Source: a virus. From it: 28,236 nucleotides of DNA. The DNA lies in the IMG/VR virus record IMGVR_UViG_3300025886_002983, positions 1-28,236 of that record; one strand, given 5' to 3'. Position numbers and translations under genes: made by a program. A model generated the notes under the pieces. It ran no database searches. It had not been told where the DNA came from and was given only the letters and a program-made list of their open reading frames with translations. Positions 1 through 6,964 of the stretch are shown here, one piece after another (the first letter of the stretch is position 1; each line of letters starts with the position of its first letter).

Positions 1-250
1 CGTTATATCTTCCTGCCCATAAATCATTTACATAAGCTTTAGCCACTCGACGTGGTGTTTCCATTGAATTGGGGTCATTTCTCCAATCACATTTTAAAGC
101 ATCTAAAAATTTACCAAAAGCTTCAGTAGCTTCTTCAACCATTTGAGATTTATCATCCTCACTCAAAGGGAATCCACTTGCAACTCCATTAGCAAAACCT
201 TCAGATACACATTCGATATCAGTGTACTGTTTTCTACGTTTATTTTCCAT
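1..250 (-). CDS. folE: GTP cyclohydrolase I, N-terminal part (cut by window edge)
   Basis: The ATG is at 250 and the frame stays open to base 1, giving 83 residues of an incomplete protein. GTP cyclohydrolase I converts GTP to 7,8-dihydroneopterin triphosphate, the first step of both the folate and the preQ0/queuosine routes. The visible part matches the family N-terminus: a helix ending FGKFLDALK, then ETPRRVAKAYVNDLWAGRYN (family pattern TP-x-R-x-A-K-x-Y, then a small acidic/aromatic segment and G-x-x-Y). The zinc and catalytic residues lie beyond the window, so activity cannot be judged. The start codon directly abuts the hpt stop codon (251-253), indicating co-transcription and probably translational coupling. 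With queD, queE and queC in this window it would complete the GTP-to-preQ0 pathway. Confidence 0.85.
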   Translation of the reverse strand, partial: MENKRRKQYTDIECVSEGFANGVASGFPLSEDDKSQMVEEATEAFGKFLDALKCDWRNDPNSMETPRRVAKAYVNDLWAGRYN

Positions 251-763
251 TTAAATTGTATAAATTGTTCCTAAATTTCTATTATGCCCGTTTTCATCAT
301 CCATTCCATATCCAATATACCAAGGGTCAGACATTGAATCTGTTGGTTGGTGTAAGATATGAAGGACTTTATCAAAATCCCCGCTTTCCTTATAAATTGC
401 TGCAACTGGGGTAATTGATTTTGGTTCTTTTACTTGTAAAAATTTAGATACAGCTTTCATAGTATTGCCTGAGTCTAAAATATCATCTACAAGATAAACA
501 TGTTTGTTTTTAATTTTGGTTTCTAAATCTTTAGTAACTACTAAATCACCTTGTTGCCTTCCTAAATAGGATTTACAACGGATGAAATCAATTTCAATGG
601 GTACTGTGATCTGTTTAACTAAATCGCTAAAAAACATGAATCCACCGTTTAAAATGCAAACAAGCACCACAGGTACGGGATCATTCCTATGTTCGTCATT
701 AATTTTTTTAGCTAGAATTTTAATTTGAATATCTAACTCTTTTTCAGTTATAGCTTTTTCCAT
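251..763 (-). CDS. hpt: Hypoxanthine-guanine phosphoribosyltransferase
   Basis: Purine salvage enzyme joining guanine or hypoxanthine to PRPP to give GMP or IMP in the cytoplasm. The PRPP-binding motif VYLVDDILDSGNTM is at about residues 89-102. The C-terminal WYIGYGMDD...RNLGTIY matches the family (F-V-V-G-Y-G-L-D then R-N-L-P-Y). The protein is 170 residues, close to the usual bacterial length. A longer frame starts at 799, but its first 12 codons run through the terminator stem at 786-815, so the ATG at 763 is preferred. It is preceded by TTATATT, the same context seen at two other starts. It sits directly upstream of folE with no spacing. Inference: it may salvage guanine released by the DpdA-like base exchange and feed it back to GTP. 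Confidence 0.88.
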   Translation of the reverse strand: MEKAITEKELDIQIKILAKKINDEHRNDPVPVVLVCILNGGFMFFSDLVKQITVPIEIDFIRCKSYLGRQQGDLVVTKDLETKIKNKHVYLVDDILDSGNTMKAVSKFLQVKEPKSITPVAAIYKESGDFDKVLHILHQPTDSMSDPWYIGYGMDDENGHNRNLGTIYTI

Positions 764-778
764 AATATAAAGATAATA

Positions 779-815
779 TAAAAAAATAGCTACTCCCAAT
801 TAAGGAAGTAGCTAT
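779..815 (-). terminator. Rho-independent terminator after the ThyX/OMP operon
   Basis: The arms ATAGCTACT (786-794) and AGTAGCTAT (807-815) pair perfectly over 9 bp, with two further C-G pairs after one mismatch and a loop of about 6 nt. On the minus strand the stem is followed at once by a run of seven T. It lies 36 bases past the stop of the outer-membrane protein gene (852) and before the hpt start (763), so it closes the 2618-852 unit. Confidence 0.88.
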
Positions 816-851
816 CTCTGTGTTTTTAATACAATTAACTTTTTAAGGTTT

Positions 852-1280
852 TTAGAATTTTAAGCCGAAGCCAATTCTTAAGTTTGTGGTTTTAGTTACT
901 GTATTAAATACCACTTGAGGGTCTAAATACAAATTTCTTTCAGTGGTAAATAGTTTACCTACACCTACGCTCAAACCAAAATCACTGGTTAAGTTCTGGG
1001 TAGAAGCATAACCATAAAAATTAGTAAAGAAATAACGAGCGTGGATGTCTATATTCATGTCTCCTGCTACAGAATCAACAGTAGTTCCTTGGTTTAACGA
1101 TAAACCCACCATAATGTCGTCACTAAAAGCGTATCCAACACTAGGGGTTAAAGTTAAATCAGTCCAAGATGTACCAGAGATATCACCGGTACCTAAGTAC
1201 CAATCTCCTTGAGCATTTTGAGCATTGGCTGTAATAGCCATACCCAAAGCTAATGTAAGGGTTAAAAATAAATTTTTCAT
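852..1280 (-). CDS. Small outer-membrane beta-barrel-like protein
   Basis: 142 residues. A clear signal peptide (MKNLFLTLTLALGMAITANA, then QNAQ) is followed by alternating polar/hydrophobic strands such as LTLTPSVGYAF, IMVGLSLNQ, FGLSVGVGKLF and NLRIGFGLKF. It ends in phenylalanine, as exported beta-barrel proteins of Gram-negative bacteria do. This is the general look of the OMP_b-brl/porin-like superfamily, but it is short for a pore (about 8 strands). It is last in the unit with thyX and is followed by a strong terminator. A phage-encoded outer-membrane protein could alter the host surface, for example by masking a receptor, but no function can be read from the sequence. Export is well supported; the barrel fold is inferred. 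Confidence 0.6.
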   Translation of the reverse strand: MKNLFLTLTLALGMAITANAQNAQGDWYLGTGDISGTSWTDLTLTPSVGYAFSDDIMVGLSLNQGTTVDSVAGDMNIDIHARYFFTNFYGYASTQNLTSDFGLSVGVGKLFTTERNLYLDPQVVFNTVTKTTNLRIGFGLKF

Positions 1281-1333
1281 ATAATTTGGTTTTTTGTGTG
1301 TATAACTTGGTTAATTGTATTAAAACACTTTAT

Positions 1334-1837
1334 TTAGTCTATACTATCAAAGTCAGTATAGGTGATTGTAACAAGTCCTCCATTTTCAATTACTTCAGCA
1401 ATTGGTGGATAAATTCTTTTATAATTATTGGCTGATGAACCCACAAATCCATCTTTTTTAGTTTGATTATTAGTTTGAGTATCTCCTACAAGTAAACATC
1501 CAGAAGTATGTTCATCAGTATTACCTGTGTGAATTAGGATATACTCAAACCCAGGAACATTACGTACCCAAAGCATACCTTTATGCATATCACCATATCT
1601 TTCAGCATACTTAGCAGTAAAACCTCCTACAGTACGGAGAGTGATATTATAAGTACCAGCTGGTATTCTAGTTTCATGCATTACTTTTTTTCCTCCTTCT
1701 ACATCTCGATATTCATCTTCTAAAGTATAGGATAAAAATTTACGTTGGCCATTTGTTATATCAAATAATAGACCATTTGTTGAATCTTCTTCACTAGAAA
1801 ATCTAACAACTTCTAACTGCATATCGGGTTTATTCAT
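1334..1837 (-). CDS. DUF5675-like protein, possible L,D-transpeptidase-type enzyme
   Basis: 167 residues, no signal peptide. The core has a small beta domain (LLFDITNGQRKFLSYTLED), the segment RIPAGTYNITLRT, then ILIHTGNTDEHTSGCLLVGD at about residues 100-119. The arrangement H103...T-x-G-C114-L resembles both the DUF5675 family and the H-G...S-x-G-C motif of YkuD L,D-transpeptidases. Family resemblance is from memory of motifs; a catalytic role on peptidoglycan is inference. The start (ATG at 1837) overlaps the end of thyX by 8 bases, so it is translated from the thyX message. In a phage it could be a cell-wall-active or virion-associated protein. No classical lysozyme was seen in the window. 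Confidence 0.55.
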   Translation of the reverse strand: MNKPDMQLEVVRFSSEEDSTNGLLFDITNGQRKFLSYTLEDEYRDVEGGKKVMHETRIPAGTYNITLRTVGGFTAKYAERYGDMHKGMLWVRNVPGFEYILIHTGNTDEHTSGCLLVGDTQTNNQTKKDGFVGSSANNYKRIYPPIAEVIENGGLVTITYTDFDSID

Positions 1838-2498
1838 AATTAAGAGCTTTTGAAATTATTGGAAATTTAGAAATAAATATACGCTTTATCTCCTTTGCAA
1901 TCGTTTGGATTTCTTTTTGTGCATGTTCATCATCTCGTAATTCTAAAAAATGAATCCAAGAACGAATAGAACCTGTCATATGAATTTTAGTAGTAGTAGC
2001 TAATGGAAGAACCATACGAGCTTGTTCACGTGCTACTCCTGCTTCTAAAAGATCATTATAAAGACTATGAGCATTACGTAAGTGATTATTAATTACTTGG
2101 GATGCTTTAACAGGCATTTCTTTGCCAGGTAATCCTACTTCTCGATATAAATTAGGGTCTATTATTTCTGTTGAACTTTGTCTGTTGTCTTCGCACTGCG
2201 CCCGTAATTCAATGGGTTCGAAGATATTTCCCAAACGATTAACATCTTGATATCGTTGACTAAATTCTTGAAAAGCGAAAGAACGGTGTCGGATGAGTTG
2301 AATACCGATTGCCTTGGAGGTTTCGATTTCGAACGTGGCATGCCCATGCTCCAACGGGCTCCAGTGTTTGTGTTGTACCAAGTAGCGAAGAAGGCCTTCT
2401 GGTTTATCTTTCTTATTCTTACGTGAACTAGATACACGTGCCACTTCCACAATATGGTCTTCAGCGTTTGGAGTAACATTTAATAAAGTAACTTTCAT
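1830..2498 (-). CDS. thyX: FAD-dependent thymidylate synthase ThyX
   Basis: Makes dTMP from dUMP using methylene-tetrahydrofolate, FAD and NADPH. 222 residues, the normal ThyX length. The signature RHRSFAFQEFSQRY is at residues 70-83 (family pattern R-H-R-x7-S-x-R-Y); A75 replaces a serine often found inside the motif. The N-terminal VEVARVSS and the later HMTGSIRSWIHFLELR with DDEHAQ are also typical. The start ATG follows directly on the stop of the 39-residue gene (2499-2501), so the two are coupled. With NrdA/NrdB it supplies dNTPs for phage DNA synthesis. Confidence 0.95.
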   Translation of the reverse strand: MKVTLLNVTPNAEDHIVEVARVSSSRKNKKDKPEGLLRYLVQHKHWSPLEHGHATFEIETSKAIGIQLIRHRSFAFQEFSQRYQDVNRLGNIFEPIELRAQCEDNRQSSTEIIDPNLYREVGLPGKEMPVKASQVINNHLRNAHSLYNDLLEAGVAREQARMVLPLATTTKIHMTGSIRSWIHFLELRDDEHAQKEIQTIAKEIKRIFISKFPIISKALNYE

Positions 2499-2618
2499 TT
2501 AACTTATAACTTCTTTTAAGATTTTTTTAATTTGATCTTTGGCATCATAATCATTAGTAGTTTTACTAATTGCCTCTATAATTTTAGTACTAATAACTTC
2601 TATTTCTTTTTTACTCAT
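2499..2618 (-). CDS. Small 39-residue protein ahead of ThyX
   Basis: ATG at 2618, stop TAA at 2499-2501 immediately before the thyX ATG. The product is MSKKEIEVISTKIIEAISKT followed by TNDYDAKDQIKKILKEVIS: Lys/Glu/Ile-rich and probably an amphipathic helix. No family recognised. Two things support a real gene: the start lies 5 nt after the -10 element of a promoter shared with four other sites, and the stop/start junction with thyX has zero spacing. It could be a leader peptide for thyX translation or a small regulator. Confidence 0.55.
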   Translation of the reverse strand: MSKKEIEVISTKIIEAISKTTNDYDAKDQIKKILKEVIS

Positions 2619-2623
2619 AGAAG

Positions 2624-2655
2624 TAAATATATGACTTATTTGTTAAATTGCCAAG
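2624..2655 (-). promoter_or_regulatory. Bacteroidetes-type promoter for the 39-aa/thyX unit
   Basis: Minus strand: CTTGG (2655-2651), exactly 19 nt, TATATTTA (2631-2624). The spacing and -10 sequence match four other sites in the window. The -10 ends 5 nt before the ATG at 2618, so the transcript would be leaderless or nearly so. This site differs only in the first base of the upstream element (C for T). Confidence 0.68.
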
Positions 2656-2656
2656 T

Positions 2657-4744
2657 TCATCTAAAAATTGTTATATATCCTGATTTTTGGAATGTATTAT
2701 TAGGATTGTAACCTGTCCCTTTAGCGGCGTAAATATATATCCCATCTGCTATATAGTGGTTTCCTTTAGAATAAGAACCAACCCATATTTCTCCTGGTAT
2801 GGTAGATTCCCATACTAATTGGCCCCATCTATTATATACTAAAATTTGCCAATCTAACCAACATGAAGGATCTGTTACTAAAGTCCATATATCATTTACA
2901 CCATCATTATTAGGAGTAAAGGTATTAGGAGCAAATACACCAGTGCAGTTATCTTCGTAAATACAACTTCCATCATCAATTGTAGCTTCAGGGTTGTAAT
3001 TTAATGCTTCGGGGTCTGTGCACCCATAAACATCATATTTACATGAACCATCATCTACATTAGCTTCTGAGTTGTAATTGGTTGCTTCAGGGTCTGTGCA
3101 TCCTTCGATAGGAAAAACACAACATTCGTCTATAGGAACACAAGTAGTGTTGGCATCAGGATTATAATTTAATGCTACAGGTATCATACATCCCACAATT
3201 ACAGGTATACAACTACCATCATCTACTGTGGCAAGGGGGTTATAATTGAATGCTGTTTCATCAGTGCATCCTAAAGTATCATACACACATGTATTAGGAC
3301 TATCAATAGTTGCTTCGGGATCGTAATTTGAAGCTTCTGGGTCCATACAACCAACACAAGATTCAAAATCGCAGCTACCATCATTTACTGTTGCTTCTGG
3401 GTTGTAATTACAGGCTTGTTCTATAGTGCAACCAGGGATTTCTTCGGGTTCACAGTTAGGTTCATTTGTTACAATTTGAACATACATGTTATCTCCAATA
3501 TCATCATCCAACCCAAAATCATTCCATGATTGCTCACTTTCACCATTTACATCAATAATTCTAACAGTTAGAACTCCCCATTCATACATGTTAGGCCATT
3601 CTAATTCATAAGTTTCTCCTGGGGGGATAGCAAGATTATCATAGCAAGTTGTATCATCACCAGCTAGAGTTCCTAATATATCTTCAGTTATACAAAATTC
3701 TGTTATAGGAACTTCACCTTCGTTTATAAAATAAAAAGTTGGGCTCCAATATGCATCTAACCCATCGCAGCCTACATCATATAAAATTGTATCTAAAGCT
3801 AAATCTACATAATCATCAACTACAGGACATAAATTAATTAATTCAGTAGTTTGGTTATCAGGTGCCTGCCATACTTGCCCACCTGTGTTGTTTATGTTAT
3901 AAAGAGTAAATACCAAATCACAAAATTCTCCCTCATTTATGTTTTCTATCATATTTTGATAAGCAAGATTATTTAAAAGGGTGCTTAAATTTAATATAAT
4001 AGTATCACTTGATTGGTAAATATTTTGATTTCCTACACTAACATCTATTTGATCACTACCCCAATTAAAATTTAATTGGAAACCAAAAACATATGGGTTA
4101 TCAAAAGGGTATTGATTTTCAAAAATAGGAGAGTTGTTATTAGGGCAGTAAGTAGAATAAGGAATTATAGTTAACTCTCCGGTTTCTAAATTAAAATCAA
4201 CTACTTCTATATTACACCCATCGTTACAGAAAATATCCCCATCAGGGTTGTCGCATCCTTGGCTTAAAGGATTATTGAAATACCCATTAGGTTGTGTAGG
4301 ATCCGTAACAGCATCCCAACAATATTCGTTTGATTGGGGTTGATTATCCCCATTTAAATCTACCCACTCTTGCCCATCTAAGTACAAATACCATGGGAAG
4401 TAGTTATCGGGATTGTCTGGTTCACCATAACAATACCAATCTTGTGCATTTTCTGGTAAAGGAATGTCAAAAACTGGGGTTCCAATATATTTACTGTTAC
4501 CAGGTAAAATTATACCAAACCCATTCAACTCAAAATTCCAAAGATCGTCATTACACAGGAGAAAATTTACACCTAAAGTACCGCCAGTGTATGATACATC
4601 ACTATCATTTTGAATTTCGAATCCAAAAGAAATACCAGGATTGTGGTCATATACAATAGAGGATCCAGGAACTATGTGAACTTCACATTGGGCCACTCCT
4701 ACTATACTTAAAAGTGTAAAGATTAAAAAGGAAAAATATTTCAT
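2657..4744 (-). CDS. Secreted protein with GCTDP repeats and T9SS type B (CHU_C) sorting domain
   Basis: 695 residues. An N-terminal signal peptide (MKYFSFLIFTLLSIVGVAQC) precedes an Asp/Asn-rich region to about 437 with no recognised enzyme motif. Residues 438-599 hold six Cys-bounded repeats of the type GCTDPEALNYNPEATIDDGS-C. Residues about 600-695 form a gliding-motility-associated type B C-terminal domain: APNTFTPNNDGVNDIW, then ILVYNRWGQLVWE, DGIYIYAAKG and a final ITIFR. In Bacteroidetes such domains direct proteins through the type IX secretion system to the surface or medium. Finding one in a phage gene is unusual. It lies between two phage units with no visible partner, downstream of the queE terminator. 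A weak promoter may sit at about 4762-4790 (CTGG, 18-19 nt, TATAAAGG). The biological role is unknown; adhesion, receptor masking or virion decoration are possible. Confidence 0.85.
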   Translation of the reverse strand: MKYFSFLIFTLLSIVGVAQCEVHIVPGSSIVYDHNPGISFGFEIQNDSDVSYTGGTLGVNFLLCNDDLWNFELNGFGIILPGNSKYIGTPVFDIPLPENAQDWYCYGEPDNPDNYFPWYLYLDGQEWVDLNGDNQPQSNEYCWDAVTDPTQPNGYFNNPLSQGCDNPDGDIFCNDGCNIEVVDFNLETGELTIIPYSTYCPNNNSPIFENQYPFDNPYVFGFQLNFNWGSDQIDVSVGNQNIYQSSDTIILNLSTLLNNLAYQNMIENINEGEFCDLVFTLYNINNTGGQVWQAPDNQTTELINLCPVVDDYVDLALDTILYDVGCDGLDAYWSPTFYFINEGEVPITEFCITEDILGTLAGDDTTCYDNLAIPPGETYELEWPNMYEWGVLTVRIIDVNGESEQSWNDFGLDDDIGDNMYVQIVTNEPNCEPEEIPGCTIEQACNYNPEATVNDGSCDFESCVGCMDPEASNYDPEATIDSPNTCVYDTLGCTDETAFNYNPLATVDDGSCIPVIVGCMIPVALNYNPDANTTCVPIDECCVFPIEGCTDPEATNYNSEANVDDGSCKYDVYGCTDPEALNYNPEATIDDGSCIYEDNCTGVFAPNTFTPNNDGVNDIWTLVTDPSCWLDWQILVYNRWGQLVWESTIPGEIWVGSYSKGNHYIADGIYIYAAKGTGYNPNNTFQKSGYITIFR
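2948..3433 (-). repeat. Six tandem GCTDPxAxNYNPxA coding repeats
   Basis: Six units of about 26-30 codons, each starting Gly-Cys-(Thr/Met) and most ending Asp-Gly-Ser-Cys, with conserved NYN(P/S)-x-A. The copies differ at many synonymous sites, so they are diverged protein repeats rather than a recent DNA duplication. The same repeat type occurs in the 893-residue gene (10288-10920). Confidence 0.85.
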
Positions 4745-4811
4745 TAAGTTTTTACTAAGGATTTACCTTTATAAAAACCTTTAGTGATAACCCAGTTGCG
4801 ATTATAAATAT

Positions 4812-4841
4812 AAAAAAGGGATGCAGTAATGCGTCCCTTTT
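4812..4841 (-). terminator. Rho-independent terminator after queE
   Basis: Minus strand: AAAAGGGA, C, GCA, loop, TGC, A, TCCCTTTT, followed by a T run. The outer stem is 8 bp with a C/A mismatch before three inner pairs. It starts 23 bases past the queE stop (4864) and ends the AT-hook/dpdA/que unit. The 119-base gap between 4744 and 4864 holds this terminator and the leader of the 695-residue gene. Confidence 0.85.
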
Positions 4842-4863
4842 AAATTTTAGTATGTTGTTTTAT

Positions 4864-5640
4864 TTACACCCCTCTTTCAGTATCATAGGCAATAATGTGA
4901 TCTCTACCTGTCATGTTATAACCATGTTCTGCTACCATTTCAAATACTTTAGGATACATTTCAATCAATGTTTCACGAGTATCGCCAGCAGGCATTACAT
5001 AAGTTTTATCTTTAGGGATATTCATCTTAACCCTAAAGTCTTCAATTTCAACTAAATTTTCATCAGTTCCATCCCACACTGGTTTATAGTGATAATCATC
5101 ATGGAATTGGAGGGTTTGTTCTATAGCTTCATAATTGAGCCTAAACTTCTCATGCTGAGCGACAAACCTTTCATCAACAACTTTATCACCGGGAGTAGTA
5201 ATACCCACACGAGGACGGGAATTAGAAAACTTAGGACTAAGAGATATGAGACCAATCGGATAATCAGTAGGAACAAAATGTGATCCTTCGGTTTCGATTG
5301 TAATAAGGATTCCTCTTTCGTTGGCAAAGTGTGTAAGTTCATTTACTAAAGCAGGATGCATTGTGGGAGAACCACCAGTTAACATCATTTCTTTTACATG
5401 TGAGTTCTTATCATAAATATCAATTATGTCATTAAATGTAAATGTGCCTTTTTCGGGATGGATCGAAGTATAAAAGGAGTCACACCAGCCTCCCTCACCA
5501 AACCAACACCTATGGGTACACCCCGTAGTGCGAATCGCAATAGTTGGTCTACCAAATCTACTACCTTCACTCTGGACACATCTATATACTTCTACAATGG
5601 GAAGTACTTTATTATAATCTTCTATTCGTTTATTTGGCAT
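4864..5640 (-). CDS. queE: 7-carboxy-7-deazaguanine synthase (radical SAM)
   Basis: Converts 6-carboxy-5,6,7,8-tetrahydropterin to 7-carboxy-7-deazaguanine. 258 residues. The iron-sulfur cysteines are C41, C45 and C53 in GCTHRCWFGEGGWCDS, a CX3CX7C spacing rather than the standard radical-SAM CX3CX2C; QueE proteins are known to carry insertions here. VEVYRCVQSEGSRFGRPTI near the start (QueE: F-x-S-x-Q-G-E-G) and MLTGGSPTMHP (radical SAM T-G-G-E-P position) support the call. The stop is followed by a strong terminator. The start overlaps the end of queD by 1 base. Third preQ0-specific enzyme of the cluster. Confidence 0.9.
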   Translation of the reverse strand: MPNKRIEDYNKVLPIVEVYRCVQSEGSRFGRPTIAIRTTGCTHRCWFGEGGWCDSFYTSIHPEKGTFTFNDIIDIYDKNSHVKEMMLTGGSPTMHPALVNELTHFANERGILITIETEGSHFVPTDYPIGLISLSPKFSNSRPRVGITTPGDKVVDERFVAQHEKFRLNYEAIEQTLQFHDDYHYKPVWDGTDENLVEIEDFRVKMNIPKDKTYVMPAGDTRETLIEMYPKVFEMVAEHGYNMTGRDHIIAYDTERGV

Positions 5641-6113
5641 TAGATATTAGTTTGTTCTCTAGTGAATATAGCACTATTTTTTCCGTGTTCTGAGAATTCG
5701 ACTTGTCTTACTTTAACTCGATCATTTGTTTCTTCTTTAACAAAAGCATCTATTTTTTCAAACACATATTGGGCAAATTTTTCTGCTCCAGTAGCTGGGA
5801 GGACTCGTACTTGAGCTACCCCTGCTTCATCCATCCTTTTAAATGATTCTAGGAAGGGATCATCTTCAGCTACAATAAAGGTATGATCAAATGTATAATC
5901 CATCCATGCTTTAGGATTCATACCATCAATTTGGGTTTTAGCACGTTTCATACCACCAAAATCCCAAACCCAATTCTTTTCATCAAGTTCACCCTGGAAC
6001 CAGATTTTAAAACTTACTCCATAGCCATGGAGGAATTTGCAGTGGGTATTATCTGCTTTCCATTGACGAAATACACAAGTAAATCCATCGAATATTTTTG
6101 TTGATTGATACAT
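5640..6113 (-). CDS. queD: 6-carboxytetrahydropterin synthase QueD (atypical metal site)
   Basis: Converts dihydroneopterin triphosphate to 6-carboxytetrahydropterin. 157 residues. The fold is recognisable from CKFLHGYGVSFKIWFQGEL (family: C-x3-H-G-H...), VWDFGGMKRAK (family: I-x-D-F), FDHTFIV with D76/H77, and VEFSEHGKNSA near the C-terminus. The second histidine of the C-x3-H-G-H zinc motif is tyrosine (Y31), and the family histidine near residue 15 (A-A-H) is not seen, although H24 and H29 are present. Either the metal site is rebuilt or this is a divergent phage subfamily. ATG at 6113 overlaps the queC stop by one base. Family call confident; exact reaction inferred from neighbours. Confidence 0.85.
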   Translation of the reverse strand: MYQSTKIFDGFTCVFRQWKADNTHCKFLHGYGVSFKIWFQGELDEKNWVWDFGGMKRAKTQIDGMNPKAWMDYTFDHTFIVAEDDPFLESFKRMDEAGVAQVRVLPATGAEKFAQYVFEKIDAFVKEETNDRVKVRQVEFSEHGKNSAIFTREQTNI

Positions 6114-6964
6114 TAGGCTGCGTTTAAAATTTGTTCAACATGCGTTCGTACAGCTTCCCAATTAACAACTCCTTGCTCATCTGCATAGGATACTGGGTCG
6201 GGTCTGCCCAATTTAATAAATGCTTCAACCCTTTCAACCGAAGACGCTGATTTATAATCGCTATACCAAGTATCATCAATGTTAATGGGCTTGTAGCTAG
6301 TGTTTGTATTAGCATAAACTGTGTCAAAGTCAAGTCCGAGCTCATCACAACATTTGACTCCATCTTTAAGTATATCAAACTTATCCCCATTGAGATAAGG
6401 GGTAATATAGCTAACGCGGTTAGCGTCCCAGTTACCTTCGGTGAAGGCAATATAATCTGCATCCCTGAATTCTTGTCTGCAATCAGGATAGATCGCGTGA
6501 TCACCTGCATGAATGCCCATTGCAATACGTACTTCTGTATTTTTTTCATTTGCGATTGATAATGCTACAGCTTGAATAATTGATGAAAAGATTTTATTAC
6601 GATTAGGAACAACTGTTTCCTTCATATTTTCCTGTTCGTAGTGACCTTCAGGTACTTCATCTCCACCCTCTACAAGGGCACTATTAAGCATAGGAGCTAA
6701 ACCATCAAGTTTAATTACTCCATATTTTACTTTAGGATACATTTGTTTTTCTTCTGTAGGAGAAGAACCATCTGTCATAGTACTAAAGTAAGTAGAATTA
6801 CTATTAATGTAATCTACTAGTGAATGGGCTCGTTCAAGTTCTACTCTGTGCTTTTGACCATAATCAAAAGAAAGACAAGTAACTTCATAGCCATTGGCAA
6901 GTAGATGAAGTAACACTGTGGAGCTGTCCATACCTCCACTTAGTGACAATACTGCTTGTTTCAT
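6113..6964 (-). CDS. queC: 7-cyano-7-deazaguanine (preQ0) synthase QueC, zinc cysteines absent
   Basis: ATP-dependent conversion of 7-carboxy-7-deazaguanine plus ammonia to preQ0. 283 residues, longer than most bacterial QueC. PP-loop SGGMDSS at residues 9-15, LSFDYGQKHRVEL after it, VPNRN (about residue 130) and HAGDHAIYPDCR all match QueC. The C-terminal zinc-binding segment, normally S-C-Y...C-G-x-C-x2-C, reads TNTSYKPINIDD and then YSDYKSASSVERVEAF: position and flanks are kept (S-Y-x-P and R-x-x-A-F-x-x-x-G-x-x-D-P), the cysteines are not. ATG at 6964 overlaps dpdA by four bases. A TATAAATA at 6972-6979 is not counted as a promoter because it lies in coding sequence with no room for a leader. 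Confidence 0.92.
   Translation of the reverse strand: MKQAVLSLSGGMDSSTVLLHLLANGYEVTCLSFDYGQKHRVELERAHSLVDYINSNSTYFSTMTDGSSPTEEKQMYPKVKYGVIKLDGLAPMLNSALVEGGDEVPEGHYEQENMKETVVPNRNKIFSSIIQAVALSIANEKNTEVRIAMGIHAGDHAIYPDCRQEFRDADYIAFTEGNWDANRVSYITPYLNGDKFDILKDGVKCCDELGLDFDTVYANTNTSYKPINIDDTWYSDYKSASSVERVEAFIKLGRPDPVSYADEQGVVNWEAVRTHVEQILNAA

Noticed and set aside
764-799. Longer start for hpt at 799
   Set aside because: The extra 12 codons overlap the terminator stem and T run and add a hydrophobic stretch that does not belong to the family.
2162-2479. Second minus-strand frame inside thyX (105 codons)
   Set aside because: Out-of-frame shadow of thyX with no recognisable features.
4852-6104. Plus-strand open frames opposite queE and queD
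   Set aside because: They are antisense to well-supported enzymes and show no family features or start signals.
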